From: RUG14515 sp045117995
GTDB taxonomy: Bacteria > Bacillota_I > Bacilli_A > RFN20 > CAG-826
Reading direction: 5' to 3'
DNA length: 64,000 bases
Assembly (NCBI GenBank): GCA_045117995.1
Contig: JBGUOH010000003.1
Span: 248,001 to 312,000, forward strand
The first letter of the stretch is position 1. Every line of letters begins with the position of its first letter. This document shows positions 35,011 to 43,374 of the stretch, piece after piece. The translations under genes and the position numbers were made by a program. The notes beneath the pieces were generated by a model. That model was not told where the DNA came from and ran no database searches. It saw only the letters and a list, made by a program, of their open reading frames with translations.

Positions 35011-35874
35011 ATGACTTGGGAATTATTTTTAGACATTTTATTAGACTCACTCAAAGACAGCTTATTAGTCTTTGCGTTCGTGTTCTTTTTTCACGTAATT
35101 TTATCTTTTATTGAAACACCTGTTTCTAACTTTTTAATCAAAAGAAAGAAAACATCACCAATCTTCGGTGCTTTATTTGGTTTAATCCCTCAATGTGGCA
35201 CAAGTGTTATCGGTTCAGAATTATATATTAAAAAATATATTACAGTGGGTACATTAATCGCTGTGTTCTTAAGCTGTAGTGATGAAGCCTTATTAGTGCT
35301 CCTAGGGGCATGGAATGAAAAGACTTTATATATCTTTCCTTTAATTGGCTTAAAACTCGTCTCAGGCATTCTCTTTGGTCTATTAATTGATTTTATTATT
35401 AGAAAACAAAAGGTTGTGGAAGTTGATCGTGTTGAAGAAGAACATGAATGCCACACACATCACCACGAGAACACACCTGCACACGCACATCTTATTCACC
35501 CATTAATTCACTCCGTTAAAGTCTTTATCTATATTTTCATTATCAACTTAGCATTAGGTACATTAATTGGTTTCATTGGCGAAGATAACTTCTCTAACTT
35601 CATGACCACAAACCGCTATTTAGCGCCTTTATTCTCATCAATCATTGGCTTAATTCCTAACTGCGCTTCTAGCTTATTAATTACTGAATTATTCGTTGAT
35701 GGTCATTTATCATTTGGTGCTTTATTCGCCGGCTTATTAGTGAATTCTGGCTTAGGCCTCATGGTGCTTTTAAAAGAGAAATCCATGTTCAAGAAAACAC
35801 TCTTTATTGTCGGTGCTTGCTTTATAATTGCCGTTGCTTTAGGCTATTTGACTTGTTTAATCGTGGGATTTTAG
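35011..35874 (+). CDS. Putative heavy-metal exporter, ArsP_2-like (10-TM family)
   Basis: This 287-residue protein has two homologous halves, each with a 'FGALFGLIPQCGTSVIGSELY' or 'FSSIIGLIPNCASSLLITELF' type motif (key residues IPQCGTS / IPNCASS). A His-rich loop (HECHTHHH...HAHLIH) near residues 145-165 separates them. This fits the PF11449-type putative metal exporters. It lies directly upstream of arsR and a P1B ATPase, supporting a metal role. TACAAT (34995-35000) is 10 nt from the ATG and no ribosome site is seen. Confidence 0.78.
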   Translation: MTWELFLDILLDSLKDSLLVFAFVFFFHVILSFIETPVSNFLIKRKKTSPIFGALFGLIPQCGTSVIGSELYIKKYITVGTLIAVFLSCSDEALLVLLGAWNEKTLYIFPLIGLKLVSGILFGLLIDFIIRKQKVVEVDRVEEEHECHTHHHENTPAHAHLIHPLIHSVKVFIYIFIINLALGTLIGFIGEDNFSNFMTTNRYLAPLFSSIIGLIPNCASSLLITELFVDGHLSFGALFAGLLVNSGLGLMVLLKEKSMFKKTLFIVGACFIIAVALGYLTCLIVGF

Positions 35875-35894
35875 TCTCTGACTAACTGAACACT

Positions 35895-35948
35895 ATATGA
35901 ACAGTCATTCATTTTTTAATTGCAAATATGAACGAACATTCATATAAT
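35895..35948 (+). promoter_or_regulatory. Tandem ArsR/SmtB operators on the arsR-cadA promoter
   Basis: ATATGAA-6-TTCATTT (35895-35914) and ATATGAA-6-TTCATAT (35926-35945) are the same imperfect or perfect inverted repeat, spaced 31 bp apart. TTGCAA (35920-35925) and TATAAT (35943-35948) are 17 bp apart, so the second operator fills the promoter spacer. This is classic for metal-released repression. Confidence 0.82.
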
Positions 35949-35965
35949 AATCCCGGTGATAAAAT

Positions 35966-36331
35966 ATGAAAGACGTTAAATTAACTACGATTAAAAAAAT
36001 GGAAAGCTTGCTAGAAACCGCAAGCGACAGCACAAGATTAAAGATCATGCTCGCCCTCCTCGATGATGATGAATGCGAATGTGAAGAATGTAACTGTGGT
36101 GTTTGTGAATCATTAAACTGCATGATTGAAAAATGTGTTAATGATATCGCGATGGAAATAGGGGCTTCTCAATCTTTAGTGAGCCATCAACTCAAAGTCT
36201 TAAAAGATGCTGATTTAGTGAGAACCCGCAAAGAGAAGACCAAAGTCTATTACTCATTAAAGGATAGACATATCCGCTTACTTTTAGGCGTAGCGTATGA
36301 ACACGTCATGGAGGGAGAGGAAAATGATTAA
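35966..36331 (+). CDS. ArsR/SmtB-family metal-sensing repressor with Cys-rich insert
   Basis: This 121-residue repressor has the ArsR winged helix ('TRLKIMLALL', 'IGASQSLVSHQLKVLKDADLV', 'RKEKTKVYYSLKD'). Between helix 2 and the DNA-binding helices, residues 35-55 form an insert with seven or more Cys and several acidic residues. It replaces the short ELCVCDL loop of CadC. It should bind a soft metal such as Cd2+, Zn2+ or Pb2+. It overlaps the ATPase gene by 8 nt and controls it through the two upstream operators. Confidence 0.85.
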   Translation: MKDVKLTTIKKMESLLETASDSTRLKIMLALLDDDECECEECNCGVCESLNCMIEKCVNDIAMEIGASQSLVSHQLKVLKDADLVRTRKEKTKVYYSLKDRHIRLLLGVAYEHVMEGEEND

Positions 36332-38714
36332 GAAAACTTATCATATCTCTGGCTTCGACTGCCCAATGTGCGCGAAGAAGTCAGAAACACATTTAGGTAA
36401 ACACGAACAAATCGATTACTGCCATATCGATTTTTCTACGAATAAATTATTCATTACATACAAAAATGAACCATTAAGCGTGGATGAAATCAAAAGCATT
36501 ATCGCAGAAGTGGAAAGCGATCCGCTTGATATTCATGATTTAGAAAAGAAAAACGTTAAGAAAACATATCACATTTCTGGCTTTGATTGCCCAATGTGCG
36601 CAAAGAAATCTGAAGAGCATCTTGCAAAGCAAGAAGGTATTGAATCTTGCCATATTGACTTCTCCACGAACAAGATGTTCATCACATACACAAATAAGGC
36701 ACACACCGTGGAACAAATCGCTAAAGCAATTGCCCAAGTGGAAAGTGATCCATTAGACATTAAAGAATTAGAAGGTAAGAGAGAAGAACATAAAGAAAGA
36801 CTCTTTACCAAAGGTATGTGGTTCTTATTAGCGAGAGTCTTATTTGCTGTTATTGTCTTACTTGTTAACTTATTAGTCTTTGAACATTTTGATAACAGTG
36901 GCTGGATTAGATTTGCTATCTATACCGCTACAACAGTGTTATTAACATATGATGTGACATGGCGTGTTATTCTTCATATTAAAAACAGAAGAAACATCAT
37001 TGACCATAACTTATTAATTACTATCGCAGTATTAGGTGCAACCGCTTTAGCGGTTATCTACCTCTTAGAAGGAGGAGCGGAACATGGTGTCCACTTCGCT
37101 ATGGAAGGTATGATGGTTGTGGGTTTATTCCAAGTTGGTCAAATCGTTGAGAAAGTCGCCACTAATAGAAGTAAATTAGCGGTTATGAACGCCATTCAAT
37201 TAAGAGTGGAATACGCTAACTTATTAAAAGATGGAGAAATTAGTAAAGTTGAACCAGAACAATTAGAGATTGGTGACAACGTCGTTGTCAGCGCTGGTGA
37301 AATGATCCCTGTTGATGGTGAAGTTGTAGCTGGTTCTGCTTATGTTGATAAATCAAGCTTAACTGGTGAATTTGTCCCAGTCTTAGCTGATATAAATGAT
37401 AAAGATGTTTTAGCGGGTTGCCTCGTTAAAACAGGTTCTATCACCATTAAGGTGAACAAGAAATATGAAGATAGTGCAGTTGCTAAAATTATTGAACTTA
37501 TTAGCAATAGTGGTGAAAAGAAATCCAAAGCGGATGAATTCATCGCAAAATTCGCTAAATGGTACACACCAGCTATCGTTGTATTATCTGCTTTAGTACT
37601 TCTTATCGGTGGTCTTATTACCAAAGACTGGAGAGATTACGTAGTAAGAGGCTTAGAAATTTTAGTGACAGGTTGTCCATGCGCTATCGTCATCTCTGTC
37701 CCACTTGCTTATTTCGCTAGTATTGGTTTAGCAAGTAAGAGAGGTATTGTCATTAAAGGCACTAACTACTTAGATCAATTAAACAATGTCGACAAAATCG
37801 TAACCGATAAAACTGGGACATTAACACACGGTGTCTTCTCTATTCAAAAGATTGCTAATGAAGATGGTGTTAGTGAAGAAGAATTATTAAATGCTTTATA
37901 CGTTGCTGAATGCTTATCCACTCACCCAATTGCTAAAGCAATCTGCCATGATGTGGATGTCAAAGCCCTTGCCGCTAAACAAGTTGATTATCAAGAAATC
38001 GCTGGTTATGGTGTCCGTACAACTTATGAAGGCGAAACCATCCTTGCGGGTAATGCCCAATTTATGAGAGATAATGGTGTGCTTTCTATCAATGAAGATG
38101 CGATTGGAACCATCGTTCACTGTAAGAAAGGTGATAAATATCTTGGCTATATTGTCTTATACGATGAAGTGAAGTCAGAGGCTTATGATATGGTGAGACT
38201 TCTCCATAAGGAGAAAAAAGGTGTTGTCCTTCTCACTGGTGATAAGAAAGAAAATGCTGAATTCATTATGAAAGAATTAGGCATTGACCGTGTCTATAGC
38301 GAATTAACACCAGATCAAAAGACTGAAATCTTAGAAAAAGAAATGTCAGTGACAAATAAAGCTGTTGCCTTCGTTGGTGATGGTATCAACGACGCACCAA
38401 GCATTATGCGTGCGGATGTTGGTATGGCCATGGGTGCAATTGGTAGTGATATCGCTGTGGAAAACGCCGATGTCGTAATTATGAACGATAATCCTGCTAA
38501 AGTTTATGAAGCTGTGAAGATTGCTAGAATTGCTAGACATACCGCTATCTTCAATATTGTCTTCGCCTTATTGGTCAAATTAGCAGTAGCGATTCTCGTT
38601 CTCATCCCAACCTTAAATATCCCAATGATTGTTCCAGTCATCGCGGATACAGGGTTAACCGTTGTCTTAGTGATTAATTCCTTATTAATTCTCTACCGTA
38701 AATTATCAAAATAA
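36324..38714 (+). CDS. cadA: P1B-type heavy-metal ATPase with two HMA domains
   Basis: This 796-residue pump has two HMA domains (CPMC at residues 13-16 and 89-92) that are nearly identical. The core carries 'TGE' in the A-domain, the metal-site 'TGCPCAIVIS' near residue 451, DKTGTLT near residue 495, the 'STHPIAK' HP motif and 'GDGINDAPS'. The CPC motif and the final Lys-containing helix fit Zn/Cd/Pb exporters (P1B-2, CadA/ZntA). The start at 36324 follows GGGAGAGG; an in-frame upstream start is rejected. It is co-transcribed with arsR. Confidence 0.88.
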   Translation: MIKKTYHISGFDCPMCAKKSETHLGKHEQIDYCHIDFSTNKLFITYKNEPLSVDEIKSIIAEVESDPLDIHDLEKKNVKKTYHISGFDCPMCAKKSEEHLAKQEGIESCHIDFSTNKMFITYTNKAHTVEQIAKAIAQVESDPLDIKELEGKREEHKERLFTKGMWFLLARVLFAVIVLLVNLLVFEHFDNSGWIRFAIYTATTVLLTYDVTWRVILHIKNRRNIIDHNLLITIAVLGATALAVIYLLEGGAEHGVHFAMEGMMVVGLFQVGQIVEKVATNRSKLAVMNAIQLRVEYANLLKDGEISKVEPEQLEIGDNVVVSAGEMIPVDGEVVAGSAYVDKSSLTGEFVPVLADINDKDVLAGCLVKTGSITIKVNKKYEDSAVAKIIELISNSGEKKSKADEFIAKFAKWYTPAIVVLSALVLLIGGLITKDWRDYVVRGLEILVTGCPCAIVISVPLAYFASIGLASKRGIVIKGTNYLDQLNNVDKIVTDKTGTLTHGVFSIQKIANEDGVSEEELLNALYVAECLSTHPIAKAICHDVDVKALAAKQVDYQEIAGYGVRTTYEGETILAGNAQFMRDNGVLSINEDAIGTIVHCKKGDKYLGYIVLYDEVKSEAYDMVRLLHKEKKGVVLLTGDKKENAEFIMKELGIDRVYSELTPDQKTEILEKEMSVTNKAVAFVGDGINDAPSIMRADVGMAMGAIGSDIAVENADVVIMNDNPAKVYEAVKIARIARHTAIFNIVFALLVKLAVAILVLIPTLNIPMIVPVIADTGLTVVLVINSLLILYRKLSK

Positions 38715-38729
38715 GCTACACGGTATATA

Positions 38730-38767
38730 AAAAAGCACGTATCTCTAGCATGTGGTACGTGCTTTTT
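38730..38767. terminator. Bidirectional terminator between cadA and deoD
   Basis: AAAAAGCACGTA / TACGTGCTTTTT is a perfect 12-bp stem with a 14-nt loop. The A and T runs allow use in both directions. Confidence 0.88.
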
Positions 38768-38785
38768 GTTTGGACGGTTTTGAAA

Positions 38786-39505
38786 TTATTTAGCGAACTT
38801 TTCAGCGGCTTCAATACCGATTTCAATCATTCTTAATAAACCGTTTTGTCTTTGTTCTGGGGTGAGTTCTTCTTTAATTAAGAATGAATCACTAACGGTT
38901 AATAAGCAGAGAGCTTTCTTCTTTAATTTTGCAGCGTTGCAGTAAAGTGAGAAAGCTTCCATTTCGACCGCTAAGACATTCATGTCAGCCCATTTCTTCC
39001 AGCCTTCTTTATCGGAATTGTAGAAGACATCGCTGGAGAGAACGTTGCCAACGTGAACTGGAATGTTTTTCTTTCTAGCAGCGTTGACAGCAGCTTCCAT
39101 AACATCGAAGTCTGCACTTGCGGAATAGTGACCATTTAATCCATATTGGTGGACCCAGTTACTATCTGTAGAAGCAGCGCTTCCGACAATGATATCAAAT
39201 AGATTGATATTTTCTTGATAGGCACCGCATGTACCGACACGGATGATCACATCCACGTCATAACGGCTATATAATTCGTAGGAGTAGATACCAATAGATG
39301 GCATACCCATACCTGAAGCCATGACGCTGATCTTTTTACCGTTTTTGGTATAACCGGTGTAACCGTAAATATTTCTAACGCTTGTGACTAATTTAACATC
39401 GTGGAGATAAGTATCTGCAATTAATTTGGCTCTTAATGGATCGCCAGGCATTAATACGACGTTAGCAAAATCGCCAGGATTGGCGCTATTATGTGGTGTA
39501 GGCAT
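38786..39505 (-). CDS. deoD: Purine-nucleoside phosphorylase
   Basis: This 239-residue enzyme matches hexameric DeoD throughout. It has 'MPGDPLRAK' (phosphate-binding Gly/Arg), 'GMGMPSIGIYSYEL', 'RVGTCGAYQ', the substrate segment 'AVEMEAFSLY' and the catalytic Asp in 'LLTVSDSF'. It splits purine nucleosides to base and ribose-1-phosphate for salvage and may complement the surface 5'-nucleotidase at 20156. GGGGAAA precedes the ATG. It is a single gene. Confidence 0.93.
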   Translation of the reverse strand: MPTPHNSANPGDFANVVLMPGDPLRAKLIADTYLHDVKLVTSVRNIYGYTGYTKNGKKISVMASGMGMPSIGIYSYELYSRYDVDVIIRVGTCGAYQENINLFDIIVGSAASTDSNWVHQYGLNGHYSASADFDVMEAAVNAARKKNIPVHVGNVLSSDVFYNSDKEGWKKWADMNVLAVEMEAFSLYCNAAKLKKKALCLLTVSDSFLIKEELTPEQRQNGLLRMIEIGIEAAEKFAK

Positions 39506-39571
39506 AGTTTATTTCCCCTTTTCCGTAACTATCATACAAAAAAACATAATGTTTCTCAATAGAGAATGTCT

Positions 39572-39600
39572 TTGACCTTACGGGTATAAATCGTTACAAT
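39572..39600 (+). promoter_or_regulatory. Leaderless-type promoter of the 39607 gene
   Basis: TTGACC (39572-39577), a 17-bp spacer and TACAAT (39595-39600) end 6 nt before the ATG. The predicted transcription start coincides with the A of the start codon. Confidence 0.78.
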
Positions 39601-39606
39601 ATCAGC

Positions 39607-39987
39607 ATGAAAGAAGTTAAACTCAATCAAACTTATTACAAAGTTCTTATCACTATCAAAGCATTAAACGACTTACATTATTACCCATTAAATGAAGGCA
39701 TCTACAAGATTCTTGTGGGCGTTGTTGATGATGAAACTAAGCCATTTATTGACATGGATTGTTTTGGAACATTAATCTCATTCACCAGCAAAAAGGTGTG
39801 CCGTTTAACCATGATGTTATTCCGTTATGGCTATTTAGGTAGAGTGTTTGATACAAATACTAAAAAACTCTATTTCTCTTTAACCGACAAAGGTCTAGAA
39901 GCAACAGAGGAATTTCTTAAAAAACACAAAAAGCCATTTGCGAGAAGAAGTAAGAATAATTCACCAACAATCGTCAAAATCGACTAG
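39607..39987 (+). CDS. Small winged-helix/RQC-like protein
   Basis: This 126-residue basic protein has a predicted winged-helix core ('SKKVCRLTMMLFRYGYLGRVFD...YFSLTDKGLEATEEFL'-type, key 'LTDKGL' wing). It resembles stand-alone RQC-like domains, but the match is by eye. The C-terminal 25 residues are rich in Lys and Arg. It is probably DNA- or RNA-binding. The promoter fits a leaderless mRNA, and no ribosome site exists. Confidence 0.55.
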   Translation: MKEVKLNQTYYKVLITIKALNDLHYYPLNEGIYKILVGVVDDETKPFIDMDCFGTLISFTSKKVCRLTMMLFRYGYLGRVFDTNTKKLYFSLTDKGLEATEEFLKKHKKPFARRSKNNSPTIVKID

Positions 39988-40073
39988 TTTTACTCTACAT
40001 TTCGTACATATTGTTGAAAATATATTTGAAAATATAATATCATAATTATGCACTGATTTTTGGAGGTAGGGTT

Positions 40074-40859
40074 ATGGTTGAATTTATTTGGGATCATTTA
40101 AAACCGGTCAATTTTATTATTGCTTTGATTTTGGTGATTGTCGTTCATGCCTTAGCTTTATTCATTCTCTTTAAAGTCGCGAAGCGTAAAGTGACATTTG
40201 CGTTCTACGGTGTTTGCACTGGTGTTTTCTTTGTTGGATTCATCTTTGATTTAGTTACTGTTTGCATTATTATGGGCTTTATCTCCGCAGCCTGTATGGC
40301 CGCAGCATTCTTCGCTAACTTAGGTGACTTAAGAAAATTCATTGCCAACCCATTCTCCCGTCCAGTTGCTAAAGCCGGTAACTTCGGTATTGAAAAAATC
40401 TACGATTCACAACTTTTATATAAGAACATTGAAACTGCAGTTATTTCATTAAGTAATGCCCGTATCGGCGCCATTATGACATTTGAAAAGAACACAGACT
40501 TAAAAGATATTATGAAAAATGGTGTCCCAGTTCACGCTCCAGTGACACCAGAAATTTTAATGACAATCTTCTACCCAGGCACACGTTTACACGATGGTGC
40601 AGTAGTTATTCATGGTAATGAAATTGTTGCCGCTAGTGTCTTCTTCACCCCAACAACAAAACCATTCGCTGGTAAGTATGGTTCTCGTCATAGAGCCGCC
40701 ATTGGTGTTAGTGAAGTTTCTGATGCAGTGACAGTCGTTGTTTCTGAAGAAACAGGCCGTATTTCCTTCGCTGTTAATGGTGACTTAGAAGCGGTTAATC
40801 AAACCAATTTCCGCCGTGTATTTGAAACTTACATGAGTGATAACTCATCTGAGGAATAA
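40074..40859 (+). CDS. cdaA: Diadenylate cyclase (c-di-AMP synthase), CdaA type
   Basis: This 261-residue protein has three N-terminal transmembrane helices and a DAC domain from about residue 105. The catalytic motifs LHDGAVVI (about residue 173) and GSRHRAAIG (about residue 205) are intact. It makes cyclic di-AMP from two ATP, controlling potassium and osmotic balance. GGAGG lies 8 nt upstream. The usual cdaR and glmM neighbours are absent; instead it overlaps a Nudix gene by 1 nt. Confidence 0.92.
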   Translation: MVEFIWDHLKPVNFIIALILVIVVHALALFILFKVAKRKVTFAFYGVCTGVFFVGFIFDLVTVCIIMGFISAACMAAAFFANLGDLRKFIANPFSRPVAKAGNFGIEKIYDSQLLYKNIETAVISLSNARIGAIMTFEKNTDLKDIMKNGVPVHAPVTPEILMTIFYPGTRLHDGAVVIHGNEIVAASVFFTPTTKPFAGKYGSRHRAAIGVSEVSDAVTVVVSEETGRISFAVNGDLEAVNQTNFRRVFETYMSDNSSEE

Positions 40860-41467
40860 TGGACACTAAAGAACTTTACGACTATATATTGAAAATCCAA
40901 TCCATTGCGAAAATAGGATTGGTTTTTTCTAAGGACCCATATGCTTTAACCAACTATCAACAGATCAATGATTTGACCATGGAGATGTTAGAAAAGCTCA
41001 TGGAAATCGAATTCCATCGACCAAACTATTTCTCTAGAGATATTTATCCTACACCAAGCGTGTCTGTTCGTGCGGTTATCGTTAACGAAGATAAGTCAAA
41101 AATCCTCTTTGTTAGAGAGGCTAATACAGGTACTTATTCCTTCCCTGGAGGATGGGCGGATTTATATGATTCCGCTGGTCAAACCGCGATTAACGAATCA
41201 AGCCAAGAAGCAGGCGCCGATATTGAGCTAGTTCGCCTTGTTGGTGTCCTAAATAGAACTCCATTTAAGAGCAACGTTAACGCTCCAGAATACCTCGTGG
41301 TTTTTGAGGCTAAACTCAAAGGTCAACTTCACGAACACGAGTATGAAACCGATGATGTTGAATGGTTCCCAATTGATCAAATTCCACCTTTATCTAGGAA
41401 GGTCATGAAGGAAGAAATTGACCGTATCATTGATGCGATAAAAACAGGAAAAACCATCTTTGACTAA
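40859..41467 (+). CDS. Nudix-family protein with degenerate Nudix box
   Basis: This 202-residue protein has the N-terminal helical domain seen in some Nudix hydrolases (residues 1-60). The Nudix fold follows, with 'FPGGWADLYDSAGQTAI' leading into the motif. The catalytic helix reads NESSQEAG where REUxEExG is expected, so Arg and one Glu are replaced. It may be a weak hydrolase or a nucleotide-binding sensor. Translation is coupled to cdaA by a TAATG overlap, which hints at a link to nucleotide signalling. Confidence 0.8.
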   Translation: MDTKELYDYILKIQSIAKIGLVFSKDPYALTNYQQINDLTMEMLEKLMEIEFHRPNYFSRDIYPTPSVSVRAVIVNEDKSKILFVREANTGTYSFPGGWADLYDSAGQTAINESSQEAGADIELVRLVGVLNRTPFKSNVNAPEYLVVFEAKLKGQLHEHEYETDDVEWFPIDQIPPLSRKVMKEEIDRIIDAIKTGKTIFD

Positions 41468-41479
41468 ATAGAATATGCA

Positions 41480-41509
41480 AAATGTCCTTAATTTATAAGG
41501 TCATTTTTG
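41480..41509 (+). terminator. Terminator after Nudix gene
   Basis: AAATG-T-CCTTA pairs with TAAGG-T-CATTT (one T:T mismatch) and is followed by TTG. The next promoter follows directly. Confidence 0.68.
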
Positions 41510-41523
41510 TTATCATATTCTAT

Positions 41524-42165
41524 ATGCAAAATCTAAAAGTATTAACATCGTTAACAAATATCCAACTCGCGTTTGTCATCATTGTGCCAATCGTGGTGGT
41601 TTTATTTGCGGCGATTGTTTTATATTTCCCAATTTCTGCATCCTATAGACGTCGTCATTTCCAAATCCGTTATTATAAGCGTGTCTACAAAGTAGCCCTA
41701 GAAAATGACTACTACTTAATCAACCAATTCTATTTCAAAATTGATAACACTAAATTAGCCAAAGTTGACCACATCATCTTTGGTGATAAATACATTTATG
41801 TCATTATTTGCAAGTACTATGAAGGTGACTTAGTGGGTAAATCATCTGATAAGTCTTTAATCTTCATTTCCCATAAAGGGAAAAAGTGTTACACAGATAA
41901 CCCAATTATCCAATCTAAGAATTTAGCTAGTAAGCTTTCATCATCGACAGGTTTAGATGCCTCTATGCTTATTGGCATCACTTTAATCAACGATGACTGC
42001 AAAGTCGAAGTTCAAAGCGAATCCAAACAGTTCTATATCATCCAAAGAAAGAAACTGCACGCTTTAATCAAAGCGATTGAATCTCGTCCAGTGGAAAAGA
42101 TTAATGAACAACAACTCGCTAAAGCAGTGCAATCAATCGCTAAAGAAAACAAAAGGAAGAAATAA
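41524..42165 (+). CDS. NERD-like membrane protein
   Basis: This 213-residue protein has one transmembrane helix (about residues 10-32) and a cytoplasmic domain resembling NERD (nuclease-related domain). It has a 'KVDHIIFGDKYIYVI' strand, a basic 'GKSSDKSLIF' stretch and 'NPIIQSKNLASKL'. The active-site acidic residues are not certain. TATCAT (41511-41516) is 7 nt before ATG 41524 and there is no ribosome site. An in-frame start at 41482 lies inside the preceding terminator and is rejected. Confidence 0.6.
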   Translation: MQNLKVLTSLTNIQLAFVIIVPIVVVLFAAIVLYFPISASYRRRHFQIRYYKRVYKVALENDYYLINQFYFKIDNTKLAKVDHIIFGDKYIYVIICKYYEGDLVGKSSDKSLIFISHKGKKCYTDNPIIQSKNLASKLSSSTGLDASMLIGITLINDDCKVEVQSESKQFYIIQRKKLHALIKAIESRPVEKINEQQLAKAVQSIAKENKRKK

Positions 42166-43172
42166 TGAAAGATTCATTAAGGGCGACCTCATTTAATAGA
42201 TTCAAAACTAATCCAACTTCCTACTTAGCGGTAGGTATTATGTGTGGTTTATTTTTGATAATCGCGACAGTTTTAGCGTTTATTGATCCGCTTATTTTAA
42301 TCATTGCTGTGCCACTTATTGCGTTACCATTTTTATTCGCTAGTCATGTGGCTTGTTATTACTTACAAATCAATCAACAAATCAATCCGTCTGCGTTCAT
42401 CCGTTACTTCACCGGATTCTTCCGTGCGCAGTTCAGAGGAAGCTTCAGAGGACTCATTTCATTCCTTAAATCTCTAGGCTTCTATTTTGGCATGGTTTTA
42501 GTTTCCGGAATCACATTTTATTTAATCTTTAAAGGACAATATGGTGAGACATTTACCGGCTCCTTTAATAACCTCATTTATACATACGCTTATAACCCTG
42601 AAGCAACATATGAAGACATCATTAATTTATTGAACGCTAATGATGGTATGCTATTAACCTTCATTATTACTGTTTCAGTTGTTGCTATTCCACTCGCTAT
42701 GTTAGCGTTTATTTACTACATTTCCTTCTCTTCACTTTCTATATACTATCGCACGAACGTGCTCGTCGCGAGCGCGCCCTTATTAAAGATGTCAGTCAAC
42801 AGTACTTATGCTCTCCATCGTAAGAACATGAGAAAAGACTGGTTTGCTTTAAACTGGCCAATGCTTGCCTTATCTTTCCTAGGCATGATTGGTTCCGCTG
42901 TGCTAGATATCTTTGTCGTGAGAAGGATTGACCTCTTACCATCATTCGTGATCGTTGGTGGTGTGGCCTTATTAATGTTCTATCTTCCACTTTACTTCGC
43001 TAACATGGAAACCATTTACAAGAAATACGAACAATATTTCAAAGAAGGTAACCAAAGAGCGATTGAATCCATTCTTCAAAAAATTCAAAGTAGCATTGAG
43101 CTCAGTGAAGAAGAAAAGAAGCATTTAGAAGAGTCACTTAGAGGTATTCATAACGACGAGCCAGAGCAATAA
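42165..43172 (+). CDS. Polytopic membrane protein of unknown function
   Basis: This 335-residue protein has about six transmembrane helices and a charged, helical C-terminal tail from residue 285. It overlaps the NERD-like gene by 1 nt (TAATG), so the pair is translationally coupled. The layout resembles DUF624/YesL-like or DUF975-like proteins, but no family is assigned. A stem-loop follows, oriented mainly for the opposite strand. Confidence 0.6.
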   Translation: MKDSLRATSFNRFKTNPTSYLAVGIMCGLFLIIATVLAFIDPLILIIAVPLIALPFLFASHVACYYLQINQQINPSAFIRYFTGFFRAQFRGSFRGLISFLKSLGFYFGMVLVSGITFYLIFKGQYGETFTGSFNNLIYTYAYNPEATYEDIINLLNANDGMLLTFIITVSVVAIPLAMLAFIYYISFSSLSIYYRTNVLVASAPLLKMSVNSTYALHRKNMRKDWFALNWPMLALSFLGMIGSAVLDIFVVRRIDLLPSFVIVGGVALLMFYLPLYFANMETIYKKYEQYFKEGNQRAIESILQKIQSSIELSEEEKKHLEESLRGIHNDEPEQ

Positions 43173-43196
43173 AAAAACCTAGATTCGCATCTAGGT
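43171..43196 (-). terminator. Terminator of minus-strand tRNA-Gly
   Basis: On the minus strand ACCTAGAT-GCGA-ATCTAGGT is followed by seven T residues. On the plus strand the T-run is absent. Confidence 0.82.
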
Positions 43197-43206
43197 ATTA
43201 AGCATC

Positions 43207-43280
43207 TGGAGCAAGTGACGGGAATCGAACCCGCATATTAACCTTGGCAAGGTTACGTTCTACCACTGAACTACACCTGC
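43207..43280 (-). tRNA. tRNA-Gly (GCC)
   Basis: Read on the minus strand, GCAGGTG / CACTTGC form the acceptor and the loop TTGCCAA gives anticodon GCC. CCA is encoded and the length is 74 nt. Confidence 0.93.
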
Positions 43281-43374
43281 ATTTGGATTTTTCCAAATCG
43301 CGCTCAATTATTATATGCAAAAGAAAAAATTCTTGCAACACTAACTTATCAAAATTATTAAAGAGGCAGAAAAT

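Noticed and set aside
41482..41523. Upstream start of the NERD-like protein at 41482
   Set aside because: The segment is the Nudix-gene terminator and the promoter, so it cannot be coding in the same mRNA.
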